Source: Planifilum fimeticola
GTDB lineage: Bacteria; Bacillota; Bacilli; Thermoactinomycetales; DSM-44946
Length of the DNA: 64,000 bases
Reading direction: 5' to 3'
Assembly (NCBI RefSeq): GCF_003001905.1
Contig: NZ_PVNE01000004.1
Span: 1-64,000 of the forward strand
Shown here: one piece after another, positions 1 to 7,971 of the stretch
Numbering within the stretch: position 1 is the stretch's first letter
Layout: the number at the start of each line of letters is the position of its first letter
The notes under the pieces: generated by a model
The model's database searches: none
Told to the model about the DNA's origin: nothing
Seen by the model: only the letters and a program-made list of their open reading frames with translations
Made by a program: the position numbers and the translations under genes

Positions 1-65
1 TGGGTTCGTCCTGAACATATAAAAACCTTCCTTCGGAATTGTTTTATTCCGAATTCAACAAAAAA

Positions 66-124
66 GGCTGTTGACCCTTCTTTGTCAACAGCCTCAACCA
101 CCGCCTTATCGGCGGTGGTTTTTT
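66..124 (+). terminator. double-hairpin terminator at left edge
   Basis: Two perfect 10-bp hairpins lie in tandem: arms 66-75 and 84-93, then arms 96-105 and 111-120 with a 5-base loop. The second runs straight into a T tract (119-124), as in a rho-independent terminator for a plus-strand gene left of the window. The first is flanked by A residues at 61-65 and could also stop minus-strand transcripts. Confidence 0.75.
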
Positions 125-386
125 CTGTACCGTTTCTTTGTACTGCGATGACCGCCATCTCGCGGCGGAAATGGGGGCACTTGCCGGGGCGGGACTTGGG
201 AAAGAAGGCATACATGCCGAATCGGGGGAAATCATCGCGGACATTCGGTCCGGTCTCTTTGGCGCCGTTTGACTAGGATTTGGTCGCAGCTTGGCATGTT
301 GACCGGGAGGAGCGCAGGAGGGGAATCGGCCAACTTAATCCTCCCCTTGTCGGTTCCCGTTGTGCAAATGATCTTACTTCTTGCAC
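125..386. other. no gene recognised between terminator and promoter
   Basis: Together with the edges this is part of a gene-free 546-base stretch at the left end. Short open frames here resemble no protein and have no convincing ribosome site. It holds the terminator at 66-124 and, on its right, the promoter of the acyl-CoA dehydrogenase gene. Confidence 0.5.
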
Positions 387-416
387 TTGACGGAACGCCC
401 GACATCGTTCTACAAT
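387..416 (+). promoter_or_regulatory. sigma-A promoter of acyl-CoA dehydrogenase gene
   Basis: TTGACG at 387-392 and TACAAT at 411-416 are separated by 18 bases, close to the vegetative consensus. Transcription would begin near 423, giving a leader of about 120 bases before the TTG start at 547. Confidence 0.7.
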
Positions 417-546
417 ATTATCGAGTACTCTCCGGTACTGACCGGGCAGAGTCCCCAGGAACCGCTTGCGGGGTGGGGGAAAGGTGTTTTTCTTTTGACG
501 GGATCGGTACCAGTACGTATCAGTATCTTTTCGGGGGTGAACGGCG

Positions 547-1710
547 TTGAAGACGAAGACCATGAGTGGCTTGAGCTTTCAGCTGTCAGAAGAACAGGAA
601 GAGTTGCGAAAATGGGCCCGGGGATTTGCCGAGAAGGAAATCCGGCCCGTTGCGGCGGAGTACGATGAGAAGGAAGAGTTTCCGTATGAGGTGCTCAAGA
701 AGGCGGCAAAGGTCGGCTTGACCAACTACATGGCCCCTGAAGAATACGGCGGGGGCGGTCTTACGAGCGTCATGGCCGCCTGCCTGATCCTCGAAGAGCT
801 TTACTGGGGTTGCGCCGGCATCGCCACCTCCCTTTCGGCCGCCGGTTTGGCGGGGCTTCCCATCTATTACATGGGAAATGAAGAGCAGAAGAAAAAGTGG
901 ATCCCCTATCTGTGCGATCCGGAAAACCCTCGACTCGGCGCGATGGCATTGACGGAACCGGGTGCAGGATCCGACGTCAAGGCGATTCAGACCCGTGCGG
1001 TCCGCGACGGAGACGAATGGGTGATCAACGGGCGGAAGTGTTTTATCACCAACGGGGGCATCGCCGATCTGTACGTGGTGTTTGCCAAGACCGATCCGGA
1101 TGCCGGATACTACGGCGTTTCCGCCTTTATCGTCCCCGGAGACACGCCGGGATTGTCCGGGGGCAAAAAGGAGCGGAAGATGGGAATTCGCGCCTCCCAC
1201 ACCGGAGATGTAATCTTCGAGGATGTGCGGGTGCCCCATGAGAACTTGCTCGGTGAAGAAAATATGGCCTTTTTCGGTGCGATGAAGATGTTGGAGTACT
1301 CCCGGCCGGCGGTGGCGGCGGGTGCAGTCGGAGTGGCCCGCGCGGCATATGAATATGCATTGGAGTACGCAAAGCAGCGGGTGCAATTCGGCCGTCCCAT
1401 CTTCAAGAACCAAGCGATTTCCTTCATGTTGGCCGACATGAAGACAAAAATCGACGCCGCCCGATTGCTGACCTGGCGCGCGGCGGAGTTGGCCGACCGG
1501 GGCGAATCCTGCGCCGTGGAGGGCAGCATGGCCAAGGCCTTCGCTGCGGAGGTCGCGATGGAAGTGACGACCAATGCCGTTCAGATTCTCGGCGGTTACG
1601 GTTACATGCGGGACTATCCGGTGGAGAAGTGGATGCGGGACGCCAAGATTTTGTCCATCTACGAAGGCACGACGCAGATCCAGAAAAAGGTCATTTCTGC
1701 CGGATTGTGA
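547..1710 (+). CDS. acyl-CoA dehydrogenase
   Basis: A 387-residue FAD-dependent acyl-CoA dehydrogenase that would oxidise an acyl-CoA thioester to the trans-2-enoyl-CoA in the cytoplasm and pass electrons to an electron-transfer flavoprotein. The helical N-domain (about 7-120), the middle beta-domain with the signature MALTEPGAGSD, and the C-terminal helical domain are all present. The RDAKI..IYEGT motif near the C-terminus contains the expected catalytic glutamate (E373). Length is typical. The TTG start at 547 is chosen because GGGGGTGA (533-540) lies six bases upstream; an ATG five codons later is too far from it. The chain length of its substrate cannot be read from sequence. The next gene is a small SCP2-domain protein, which suggests a lipid-related pair, although that gene has its own promoter. 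Confidence 0.95.
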   Translation: MKTKTMSGLSFQLSEEQEELRKWARGFAEKEIRPVAAEYDEKEEFPYEVLKKAAKVGLTNYMAPEEYGGGGLTSVMAACLILEELYWGCAGIATSLSAAGLAGLPIYYMGNEEQKKKWIPYLCDPENPRLGAMALTEPGAGSDVKAIQTRAVRDGDEWVINGRKCFITNGGIADLYVVFAKTDPDAGYYGVSAFIVPGDTPGLSGGKKERKMGIRASHTGDVIFEDVRVPHENLLGEENMAFFGAMKMLEYSRPAVAAGAVGVARAAYEYALEYAKQRVQFGRPIFKNQAISFMLADMKTKIDAARLLTWRAAELADRGESCAVEGSMAKAFAAEVAMEVTTNAVQILGGYGYMRDYPVEKWMRDAKILSIYEGTTQIQKKVISAGL

Positions 1711-1730
1711 CGATTGACTCATCTTCGAAC

Positions 1731-1759
1731 TTGTCAAACACTTGGGGTTGTTGTACTGT
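1731..1759 (+). promoter_or_regulatory. probable promoter of SCP2-domain gene
   Basis: TTGTCA (1731-1736) and TACTGT (1754-1759) with a 17-base spacer lie between the acyl-CoA dehydrogenase stop and the next gene, so the downstream gene can probably be transcribed on its own. Confidence 0.5.
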
Positions 1760-1803
1760 TATATCGAACAATAATATGACAAAAGCATGAAAGGGGAAAG
1801 AAC

Positions 1804-2169
1804 ATGGGTAAAGATTTGAAGGATTATACCCTGGAAGAAGTGTTTCAAAAGGTGGAAGAGGTTTTGAACAAGGAGCCGGGCCCGACCCAGGGAATTGAAG
1901 CGGTCTATCAATATGAAATCACCGGCGATGGAGGAGGAACCTATCAACTCCACCTGTCCAACGGCAAGGCGAAGGTGGAGAAAGGGGAAGCGGCCAATGC
2001 CGATTGCACCTTGCAGATGTCCCTGGACGATTTCCGGGATCTCCTTCTGGGCAACCTGAACGGAACCGCCGCCTTCATGGCCGGCAAGCTGAAGGTAAAA
2101 GGAAATCTCGGACTGGCGATGAAAATGGAAAACGTGTTGCGCCAGTACGATGTGAAGCAGTATATTTGA
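1804..2169 (+). CDS. SCP2 sterol-binding domain protein
   Basis: A 121-residue soluble protein that consists of one SCP2/sterol-carrier-like domain. The features are an N-terminal helix with the segment TLEEVFQKVEEVLNKEP, a beta-sheet with YQLHLSNGKAKVEKGEA, and the typical end segment in which a hydrophobic helix follows FMAGKLKVKGNLGLAMKMENVL. Proteins of this family bind lipids or acyl chains in a hydrophobic tunnel, and bacterial stand-alone forms have no settled function. GAAAGGGGAAAG lies just before the ATG. Its position directly after an acyl-CoA dehydrogenase fits a role in handling fatty acyl groups, which is inference. A strong shared terminator follows at once. Confidence 0.9.
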   Translation: MGKDLKDYTLEEVFQKVEEVLNKEPGPTQGIEAVYQYEITGDGGGTYQLHLSNGKAKVEKGEAANADCTLQMSLDDFRDLLLGNLNGTAAFMAGKLKVKGNLGLAMKMENVLRQYDVKQYI

Positions 2170-2188
2170 TCCTGTAAGAAAACAAAGA

Positions 2189-2226
2189 AATCAGCCACTT
2201 CGCATGACGAAGTGGCTGATTGTTTT
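2189..2226. terminator. bidirectional terminator between convergent genes
   Basis: A perfect 14-bp stem (2189-2202 with 2208-2221) and 5-base loop is followed by GTTTTT on the plus strand and preceded by A-rich sequence. It sits between the SCP2 gene and the oppositely oriented acetyltransferase gene, whose stop codon begins at 2226. Confidence 0.85.
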
Positions 2227-3179
2227 TATGCGCGCAAATCGATAATGTACTCGTACCTTTTTGCGAAGGGAACGTAACCTGCCCGTTTGAACGCGTTGGC
2301 CATGGGCAAGTTCTCCACATCGGTATCCGCCCGAATGACATCGACTCCGGCTTGAGCAAGAATCGCCGTTCCCCGATTGAGAAGAGCGTCGATATAACCA
2401 CGGCCCCTCTGTTCCGGTACAACTCCGATGTAACCAATCGTCGCGTATGTCGGGTTGACAGCGGGCATCACCAATCCGATCAGATCCCCGTTTGAGGAGA
2501 AGGCGAGTTGCCACCAGGACGGATCATACGTAAAAAACTGCAAGTCCTTGAACATCAGCTGTGCTTGCTTCAGGGCCCCTTCCTGTTCGCGTTCTTGGCG
2601 GATCCGGCGATCCAGTGTTTGCTCGGAAACCCGCATCACCGCCTCGATAAAAGCGGCTTCTCCCACCTCAGGCAAGGTGCGAAATATCAACCCTTTTTCA
2701 GAAACGGGCAACGGGCTTCCTTTCGCCCTCCACTCAAATCGATGGGTCATCCGTTCCACGACGAATCCGAGGTGTTCGAGGAGCCTCATTCGTTGTTCCG
2801 GAAATCGTTGCCACTGAGGAGGCATCGGCGGCGTGTCCACTACATACCCGATTTGATCAACGCCCGTCTCCCTCATCAGAGTCAACGTTTCCTGCAACAG
2901 ATGCGCGCCGATGGATAGATACTGCTCATGTTCCCAAGGCAGGTCCAACAGCACCAATGCTTCCGGCTTTCCGATCTTGGGAAGGGACCAATAGGCCACA
3001 CGGCCCACCAGCCGATTTTCTTGCCAGGCAACAAAGCACCACTCCCGGCGGATCGACCCCTTTTTCATCATCTGGTCCACATACCGTTTCACGTCGTCGA
3101 CATGGTTGGGATCGGTCCATGTGACGATGAAATCCCTCAATTCATCCGGCCGGACGGGGCGAACCGAGATTTGCATCAT
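2226..3179 (-). CDS. GNAT family N-acetyltransferase
   Basis: A 317-residue protein of the Gcn5-related acetyltransferase superfamily. The C-terminal half carries the acetyl-CoA binding motif A: a beta-strand reading GYIGVVPEQ, then RGRGYIDALLNRG. The N-terminal half looks like a second, degenerate GNAT-like fold with WRFVA/GRVAYWSLP-type strands. The acceptor substrate is unknown. The ATG at 3179 is preceded by AGAAGGGAAAAC, a well-placed ribosome site; the frame is open 15 codons further, but the ATG there (3224) has a poorer site. It has its own promoter and ends on the terminator shared with the SCP2 gene. Confidence 0.85.
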   Translation of the reverse strand: MMQISVRPVRPDELRDFIVTWTDPNHVDDVKRYVDQMMKKGSIRREWCFVAWQENRLVGRVAYWSLPKIGKPEALVLLDLPWEHEQYLSIGAHLLQETLTLMRETGVDQIGYVVDTPPMPPQWQRFPEQRMRLLEHLGFVVERMTHRFEWRAKGSPLPVSEKGLIFRTLPEVGEAAFIEAVMRVSEQTLDRRIRQEREQEGALKQAQLMFKDLQFFTYDPSWWQLAFSSNGDLIGLVMPAVNPTYATIGYIGVVPEQRGRGYIDALLNRGTAILAQAGVDVIRADTDVENLPMANAFKRAGYVPFAKRYEYIIDLRA

Positions 3180-3266
3180 GTTTTCCCTTCTTTCCGATGT
3201 GTGTTTGACCTTTCGGGACGACATACAGCATCACGGTTCACCCCCCTTCCAATATTCGTTAAACAA

Positions 3267-3295
3267 AGAATAATCAAACGGAGGCAAGAAGTCAA
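3267..3295 (-). promoter_or_regulatory. promoter of acetyltransferase gene
   Basis: On the minus strand TTGACT (3290-3295) and TATTCT (3267-3272) are 17 bases apart. The start codon at 3179 lies about 85 bases downstream. Confidence 0.6.
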
Positions 3296-3336
3296 TGGGT
3301 GGCACAGCACCTGCCGAGGGAGTGAACGACAAGGAT

Positions 3337-3387
3337 AGGGGCATGGGGAACATCGTGTGCTTCGTCGTCGATGTTCCCCATGCCCCT
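3337..3387. repeat. perfect 19-bp inverted repeat
   Basis: Arms 3337-3355 and 3369-3387 are exactly complementary around a 13-base loop. It lies just past the end of the recombinase gene and before the acetyltransferase promoter, so it may end recombinase transcripts. No U tract follows on either strand, so it is not a standard terminator. Confidence 0.6.
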
Positions 3388-3475
3388 GGGAAAAGGGGAG
3401 AGCGCTCAAGACCAAGGTGATGATCCGGGAAATGCCTGCCGATGGCTTCCGGCCTTCGTCGGATAGGGGAGGATG

Positions 3476-4585
3476 TCACATCAAATTGTCCAGCCGCTTG
3501 AGCGCCTCATCCTTCTCCGAATTGATGACGTGGGTGTAGATTTGGGTCGTCTGGATGCTGGAGTGGCCGAGGATCTCCTGGACCACGCGCAGATTTTCCC
3601 CGTTGGAGAGGAGCAGGGTGGCCAGGGTGTGGCGCAACTTGTGGGGCGAGATATTGGCCGCCTTGGGAGGGAGATTGGCCTCCCGGACATATTTTTTGAT
3701 CGCTTCGTAAACCCCCTTCCGGCTGAGACGGGTCCGATTGCGGTTGAGGAAGAGGGCCTCCCGATGCTCCGGGGGGATGCCGTCCGAGGGCCGTTGCGCC
3801 AGGTATTCCCGGAGGGCCCGGTAGGCGGTGTTGTTCAATTTCAGCATCCTTTCCCGGCCGCCTTTGCCGAGAACGATCACCCGCGCCGTTTCACCGTCCG
3901 GCTGAATGCTGTTCAAATTGAGGCCGACCAGCTCGGATACACGCATTCCGGTGCCCAGAAGGAGGAGGAGGATGGCCCTGTCGCGGGCTTCAAACCAGGG
4001 GAATGTGCGGTGATCCCCGCGGTTGCGCTCGTGATAGCTGCCGACCGCTTTGATGAGGCGGAGGGCCTCCTCCCGGGTGAGGAAGACGGGTACGCGGCGC
4101 CGGGAGCGGGAGCGGAGGGAGGCGTCCTCGTATTCCTGCATGGGATCGCGATCCAAATACCCGGACTTGACCAAAAAACGGAATAGAGAGCGGAGGGAAG
4201 CCCTTTTCCTTTCCTTTCCGCTGCGGGAATTTTCCCGGAAATGCCTCCGTTCCACCCACTGTTCCCGAATTGCGCCGGTCTCCGGGTCCTTCGAGCGCAT
4301 TTTCACCCAGACGGTTCGTTCATACCCGTTTTCGATATGCCTGAAAAATCTCTGAATGGTGCGCGAAGTGACCGATTCAAAGTCGATGTTGCGGGAAGCG
4401 AGAAAATCGAAGAAGAGAGCGAAGTCGTAGGCGTAGTTGGCGATAGTTTGATGGGAGCGGTCGGCGCTGATCATTTCCAGAAAAAACTCCTGAACCGCTT
4501 CTGGAAAACGGGCGATGATCCGGTTGATGTTTTCCGGAAGGCGGCGGGAGATGACGGGAAAGTCGGAGGGGGCAGTCATGTTCAT
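3476..4585 (-). CDS. tyrosine recombinase (XerC/XerD-like integrase)
   Basis: A 369-residue DNA strand-exchange enzyme. The N-terminal SAM-like core-binding domain covers about residues 25-150. The catalytic domain (about 165-360) shows every expected active-site residue: R215 in GTGMRVSEL, K241 in LGKGGRER, H315 and R318 in HKLRHT, H341 in LGHSSIQTTQIY and the nucleophile Y350. It is longer than host XerC/XerD (about 300) because of extra charged sequence around residues 90-125, so it is probably a separate recombinase. AAAGGAG lies two bases before the ATG at 4585 and eight before an ATG two codons later (4579), which may be the true start. No partner genes, excisionase or phage genes are adjacent, and no attachment site could be recognised. 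Confidence 0.9.
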   Translation of the reverse strand: MNMTAPSDFPVISRRLPENINRIIARFPEAVQEFFLEMISADRSHQTIANYAYDFALFFDFLASRNIDFESVTSRTIQRFFRHIENGYERTVWVKMRSKDPETGAIREQWVERRHFRENSRSGKERKRASLRSLFRFLVKSGYLDRDPMQEYEDASLRSRSRRRVPVFLTREEALRLIKAVGSYHERNRGDHRTFPWFEARDRAILLLLLGTGMRVSELVGLNLNSIQPDGETARVIVLGKGGRERMLKLNNTAYRALREYLAQRPSDGIPPEHREALFLNRNRTRLSRKGVYEAIKKYVREANLPPKAANISPHKLRHTLATLLLSNGENLRVVQEILGHSSIQTTQIYTHVINSEKDEALKRLDNLM

Positions 4586-5010
4586 CGCTCCTTTTGTAAT
4601 TTTGTCGCATGCAAATCCGAATGAATTCAGTCGAACGCTTTTCCCCCTAGGACCTTGTCCTCAATTAAAACACCGGGTTAAATCACTCAATACCAGATTA
4701 CTGTAGATTTGGGAATTTTGCATGCGCATTTTGCGAAAAAGCGCAGGGTTCCTTGCGGCCGTACGATTCAAAGACGACGGGGGCGGGTTTTTTTACAGTC
4801 TACCATTTGAGGGATATGTATGTTGATCAGAGTGAAAAATTGACCTGAGCCTCGCACCGGGTATCGGACAGAGAAAACCCTAGCAAAATAATAATGACAG
4901 AGGAATCAATCCGGGAAGTGAAGGGCAAAGGGAACAGGTGGAGCAGGCGACACAAACAACAAACTCGGCGGAGCAATATTTTGTAACCTATTTTATTTCC
5001 TGTTCGGAGA
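4586..5010. other. gene-free stretch upstream of recombinase
   Basis: No protein-like frame is visible. The sequence is more AT-rich than the coding DNA around it and contains two GCATGC-centred short palindromes (near 4608 and 4722), the second inside a stretch rich in TTTTGC. Nothing here can be assigned as an attachment site with confidence. Confidence 0.4.
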
Positions 5011-5048
5011 AAAAACAAAAGCGCCCTCCTAGTTAAGGGCGCTTTTGT
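5011..5048 (-). terminator. terminator of small exported protein gene
   Basis: A 13-bp perfect stem (5015-5027 with 5036-5048) ends against the stop codon of the gene to the right. On the minus strand it is followed by a T tract (complement of 5011-5015). Confidence 0.85.
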
Positions 5049-5501
5049 TCAATGATAGCGATACCAAACTTTCCATCCTTCACTGGTTTTAGCTGCGAAC
5101 ATCTGACCTTGTGACAAACTGGCACTCGGCCAAAATTCCGGGAAGAACAATTCCACGAGCATAGATTTCCCGGCAACCGCTTTACCGCATCGTTGCTCGG
5201 CGATTCCGGAGTAGGGGAAAGCCTCGGGGTGATCAAGGGCGATGATTCTCCTTACCTCATAATTTTGGTAACGAGAATCTTCCCCATAGGTCTCCCGGAT
5301 CAGTTGAGGGAGCACATCGCGAATTTCCTTTTCGGCTTCGTCATCCGGTTTGATCAGATCATCCGCCTTCGGGCATCGCTCGGATGCCCTCGGTATCCTT
5401 TCCGTAGAAGCGGGAAGAAAAGAAAAGCCGGTCGCTCCGGTGACTGCCAGGACAAGTAAAAGGCAGAGTAGACCTTTATCAACAGTAAGGGTTCGTTTCA
5501 T
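5049..5501 (-). CDS. small exported protein of unknown function
   Basis: A 150-residue protein I do not recognise. Residues 1-30 form a plain signal peptide: MKR, a leucine-rich core, then TGATG. No lipobox cysteine follows. The mature part has two cysteines (SERCPKADD and AEQRCGKAV) that could form a disulfide, and ends in a short aromatic-rich beta-type segment GWKVWYRYH. AGGAG lies nine bases before the ATG. The gene is monocistronic, with its own terminator. Export to the cell surface or medium is the only inference I would make. Confidence 0.7.
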   Translation of the reverse strand: MKRTLTVDKGLLCLLLVLAVTGATGFSFLPASTERIPRASERCPKADDLIKPDDEAEKEIRDVLPQLIRETYGEDSRYQNYEVRRIIALDHPEAFPYSGIAEQRCGKAVAGKSMLVELFFPEFWPSASLSQGQMFAAKTSEGWKVWYRYH

Positions 5502-5702
5502 TTCATCACGCTCCTTTTTCTTATCCGAGGAATATTGTCCCTCGTTTCCTCTTGCAAAATACCCGCGTGTCCACTAATGTCCCGCGATCATCGCTTGTCT
5601 GAAAGGCAATGACGCCGAGATTGTTCTGACGTTTTTTCGGATCATCAGGAAAAGAGGGGGAGAGGAAACCGATTGGGAAATATCAATCTTCTCGAGGCAA
5701 CA

Positions 5703-5738
5703 AAAAAGGCTGAGTGCTTATGAACACCCAGCCTTTTT
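5703..5738 (-). terminator. terminator of asparagine synthetase gene
   Basis: Arms 5703-5712 (AAAAAGGCTG) and 5729-5738 pair around a short inner stem GTG/CAC. On the minus strand the hairpin ends in a T-rich tract, right after the stop codon at 5746. Confidence 0.8.
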
Positions 5739-5745
5739 CATGGGA

Positions 5746-7569
5746 CTACAGTTTCAACGAGATCTTGTAGTCTTGCAACCATTGATTGACGTGAAGGATA
5801 AACTCCATCATTTTTCCGACTTCAAACGGAGCTTTTTCAAAGAGATGTCCGGAAATGTAGTTGAGTTTTTGTTTGTCCAAAAACGGAATCAGAGGCGCTT
5901 GCGGATCTTCGATCATTTCGTTCAACATCATGCGGATGTTTTGGTAGTAACTCGGATCCGTGTTTGACGGATAAGCGCTTTTCTTGCGGGTGAGCACTTC
6001 TTCCGGCAAATAACCTTGGAAGGCGCGGCGGAGCAGGCTTTTTTCGACTTTATCGATGGTTTTCATCGAATAGGGAACATTGAACAAGTATTGAACCAAC
6101 CGGTAATCGCTGAATGGAACACGTGCTTCTAAACTGTTATGCATGCTCATGCGGTCTTTCCGCTCCAACAAAAACGACAGGAAGCGGGTGATGAAAAGAT
6201 AAGACATTTCCCGCTGTTTTTCTTCGATTCCCGACTCTCCTTCCAATTTTGGAACCTCATTCACCGCTTCTTGATATCTGCGTTTTCTGTGTTCTTCCGG
6301 CCGGAGTTTCTTCAGCGTCTCTTCATTCAATATATCTCGGAAGTAGCGAATTTGTGCGCTCCACGGGAACGTTCCGGAAAACAAAAATTCATCCCGATGA
6401 AACCAGGGATATCCGCTGAAAACCTCGTCGGCGGATTCTCCGGACAGTGTAACCGTCGCATCTTTTTTCATTTCACGGAACAAAAGATGAAGCGATGCTT
6501 CCATTTCACCCAGTGCCGGCAAATCACGGGCTTTCAAGGGGAGGAACAAGTTTTCCGTCAACTCGTCGCGGTCAATGATTACCGTATGGTGATCGGTATT
6601 GGCATACTCTGAAACGATTTTCACAAACGGCTCATCCCGGCTGGCATGCAACAGGCTGGTTTTGAAATGTTGATCGCTTCCCGCAAAGTCAAGGGAATAG
6701 GTGCGGAGTCTTTTGCCTTCTTCCGCCATATACCGGGAAGCCATGGAAGCGAGTCCGCTGGAATCCAGGCCGCCCGACAACATGGACACGACGGGTTTAT
6801 CGGCGATCAATTGACGTTTGACGGTGTCTTTCAAGATTTCCCGGATTTTTTCAACCGTCGTATCCACATCGTCTTCATGCGGCTTGCTTTCCAATTTCCA
6901 ATATTGGTGATGATGCGCTTTTTCTTTTGTGAAAATGATGTAATGACCCGGCCGGACTTCCTGAATTCCGCGAAACACACCAAAACCGGGGGTGCGGACG
7001 GGACCCATCGCGAAGATTTCGCTGAATCCTTCGACGTCCACTTCCGGTTTGACTTCCGGATGCGCCAGAATGGCCTTTAGTTCGGAGCCGAATAATAGGC
7101 CGGAATTATGTACCTTAAAAAAGAGGGGCTTGACTCCGAGGCGATCGCGTGCCAACATCAACGCGCTGCGCCGTTCATCCCAAATGGCAAAGGCAAAAAC
7201 CCCGTTTATGCGCCGGAGAAAATCTTCTCCCCATTCCAGATAGCTGTGCAACAAAACTTCCGCATCCGATTCCGTCCCGAAACGATGACCGAGGTTTTCA
7301 AGTTCGGATCTCAGATCTCGATAGTTATAAATAAACCCGTCATAGGAAAGTACAATGGAATGATCCCCGGAGCGATAAACCATCGGTTGTTTTCCGCCGG
7401 CAGGATCGATGACGAAGAGACGACGGTGACCGATCGCCGCGCGTTGGGAAAACCAATTCCCTTCATCATCCGGACCGCGGTGCCGAATCGCATCGGTCAT
7501 CCCGCGCAAAACATCCTGTTCTTTGGACAGATCTCTTTTCCAATCAACCCATCCTGCAATTCCGCTCAT
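5746..7569 (-). CDS. AsnO-type asparagine synthetase with altered glutaminase site
   Basis: A 607-residue two-domain protein of the AsnB/AsnO family. The N-terminal Ntn-hydrolase domain (about 2-190) would normally release ammonia from glutamine. The C-terminal domain adenylates aspartate with ATP; its PP-loop SGGLDSS (265-271) and SGESADEVFSGY are intact. The glutaminase nucleophile, normally Cys2, is Ser (codon AGC). The usual N-G-E of the glutamine pocket is D77-G78-F79, while R50 and D102 are kept. The protein therefore probably uses free ammonia or acts on another substrate. AGGAG lies ten bases before the ATG and a promoter at 7614-7643 makes it a single-gene unit. asnS lies far away in the window and is not co-transcribed. 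Confidence 0.9.
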   Translation of the reverse strand: MSGIAGWVDWKRDLSKEQDVLRGMTDAIRHRGPDDEGNWFSQRAAIGHRRLFVIDPAGGKQPMVYRSGDHSIVLSYDGFIYNYRDLRSELENLGHRFGTESDAEVLLHSYLEWGEDFLRRINGVFAFAIWDERRSALMLARDRLGVKPLFFKVHNSGLLFGSELKAILAHPEVKPEVDVEGFSEIFAMGPVRTPGFGVFRGIQEVRPGHYIIFTKEKAHHHQYWKLESKPHEDDVDTTVEKIREILKDTVKRQLIADKPVVSMLSGGLDSSGLASMASRYMAEEGKRLRTYSLDFAGSDQHFKTSLLHASRDEPFVKIVSEYANTDHHTVIIDRDELTENLFLPLKARDLPALGEMEASLHLLFREMKKDATVTLSGESADEVFSGYPWFHRDEFLFSGTFPWSAQIRYFRDILNEETLKKLRPEEHRKRRYQEAVNEVPKLEGESGIEEKQREMSYLFITRFLSFLLERKDRMSMHNSLEARVPFSDYRLVQYLFNVPYSMKTIDKVEKSLLRRAFQGYLPEEVLTRKKSAYPSNTDPSYYQNIRMMLNEMIEDPQAPLIPFLDKQKLNYISGHLFEKAPFEVGKMMEFILHVNQWLQDYKISLKL

Positions 7570-7613
7570 GTCAAATCATCTCCTAAAACAAACGAAATTA
7601 TCGATATATTTTT

Positions 7614-7643
7614 ATTATAAATCAACAGCAGAGGATGTGAAAA
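7614..7643 (-). promoter_or_regulatory. promoter of asparagine synthetase gene
   Basis: On the minus strand TTTTCA (7638-7643) and a consensus TATAAT (7614-7619) are 18 bases apart, about 45 bases before the start codon. Confidence 0.6.
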
Positions 7644-7943
7644 TGGTTTTTATTATTGGACATGTAATAGCCGATCCCGGAGAAGTGATTTATAAGATAT
7701 TGAGGCACACAAATAATATCAAAACAAGCGAATCCACATATCCCGGACACAAGCATGTTCCTCAGCGGGCAGAGGAAAAGTATTCAAAATATGCTTGGAT
7801 TTGCATCGACCGATGGGAGATTTTCTCCCTGAAGCAACTCCTATACCGCTTTTTCGGGGCTTAAAAAAGTTACAAAATGTTTCTTTTGTTACTTTGAATG
7901 AAAATCCTGAACAGAGGCGGCTCAAATCCGTTTCGACCCGAAC
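7644..7943. other. no gene recognised, AT-rich
   Basis: With its flanks this is a 400-base gap between the asparagine synthetase and xylanase genes. An open frame on the plus strand (7643-7864) has no ribosome site of note and no recognisable protein sequence. Base composition is lower in GC than in the neighbouring genes. Confidence 0.4.
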
Positions 7944-7971
7944 AAAAAAGCCCCAAATAAGGGGCTTTTTT
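7944..7971 (-). terminator. terminator of xylanase gene
   Basis: An 11-bp perfect stem (7944-7954 with 7961-7971) with GCCCC/GGGGC base ends in six or more T residues on the minus strand, directly after the xylanase stop codon. Confidence 0.9.

Noticed and set aside
586-1737. A 383-codon minus-strand frame
   Set aside because: It is antisense to the acyl-CoA dehydrogenase and shows no recognisable sequence.
4606-4735. GCATGC-centred short repeats as an attachment site pair for the recombinase
   Set aside because: The shared core is only six to eight bases and can occur by chance; no duplicated flanking sequence was found.
7643-7864. Plus-strand frame MVFIIGHVIADPG... as a gene
   Set aside because: It has a poor ribosome site, no homology that I recognise, and an unlikely amino-acid composition in its second half.
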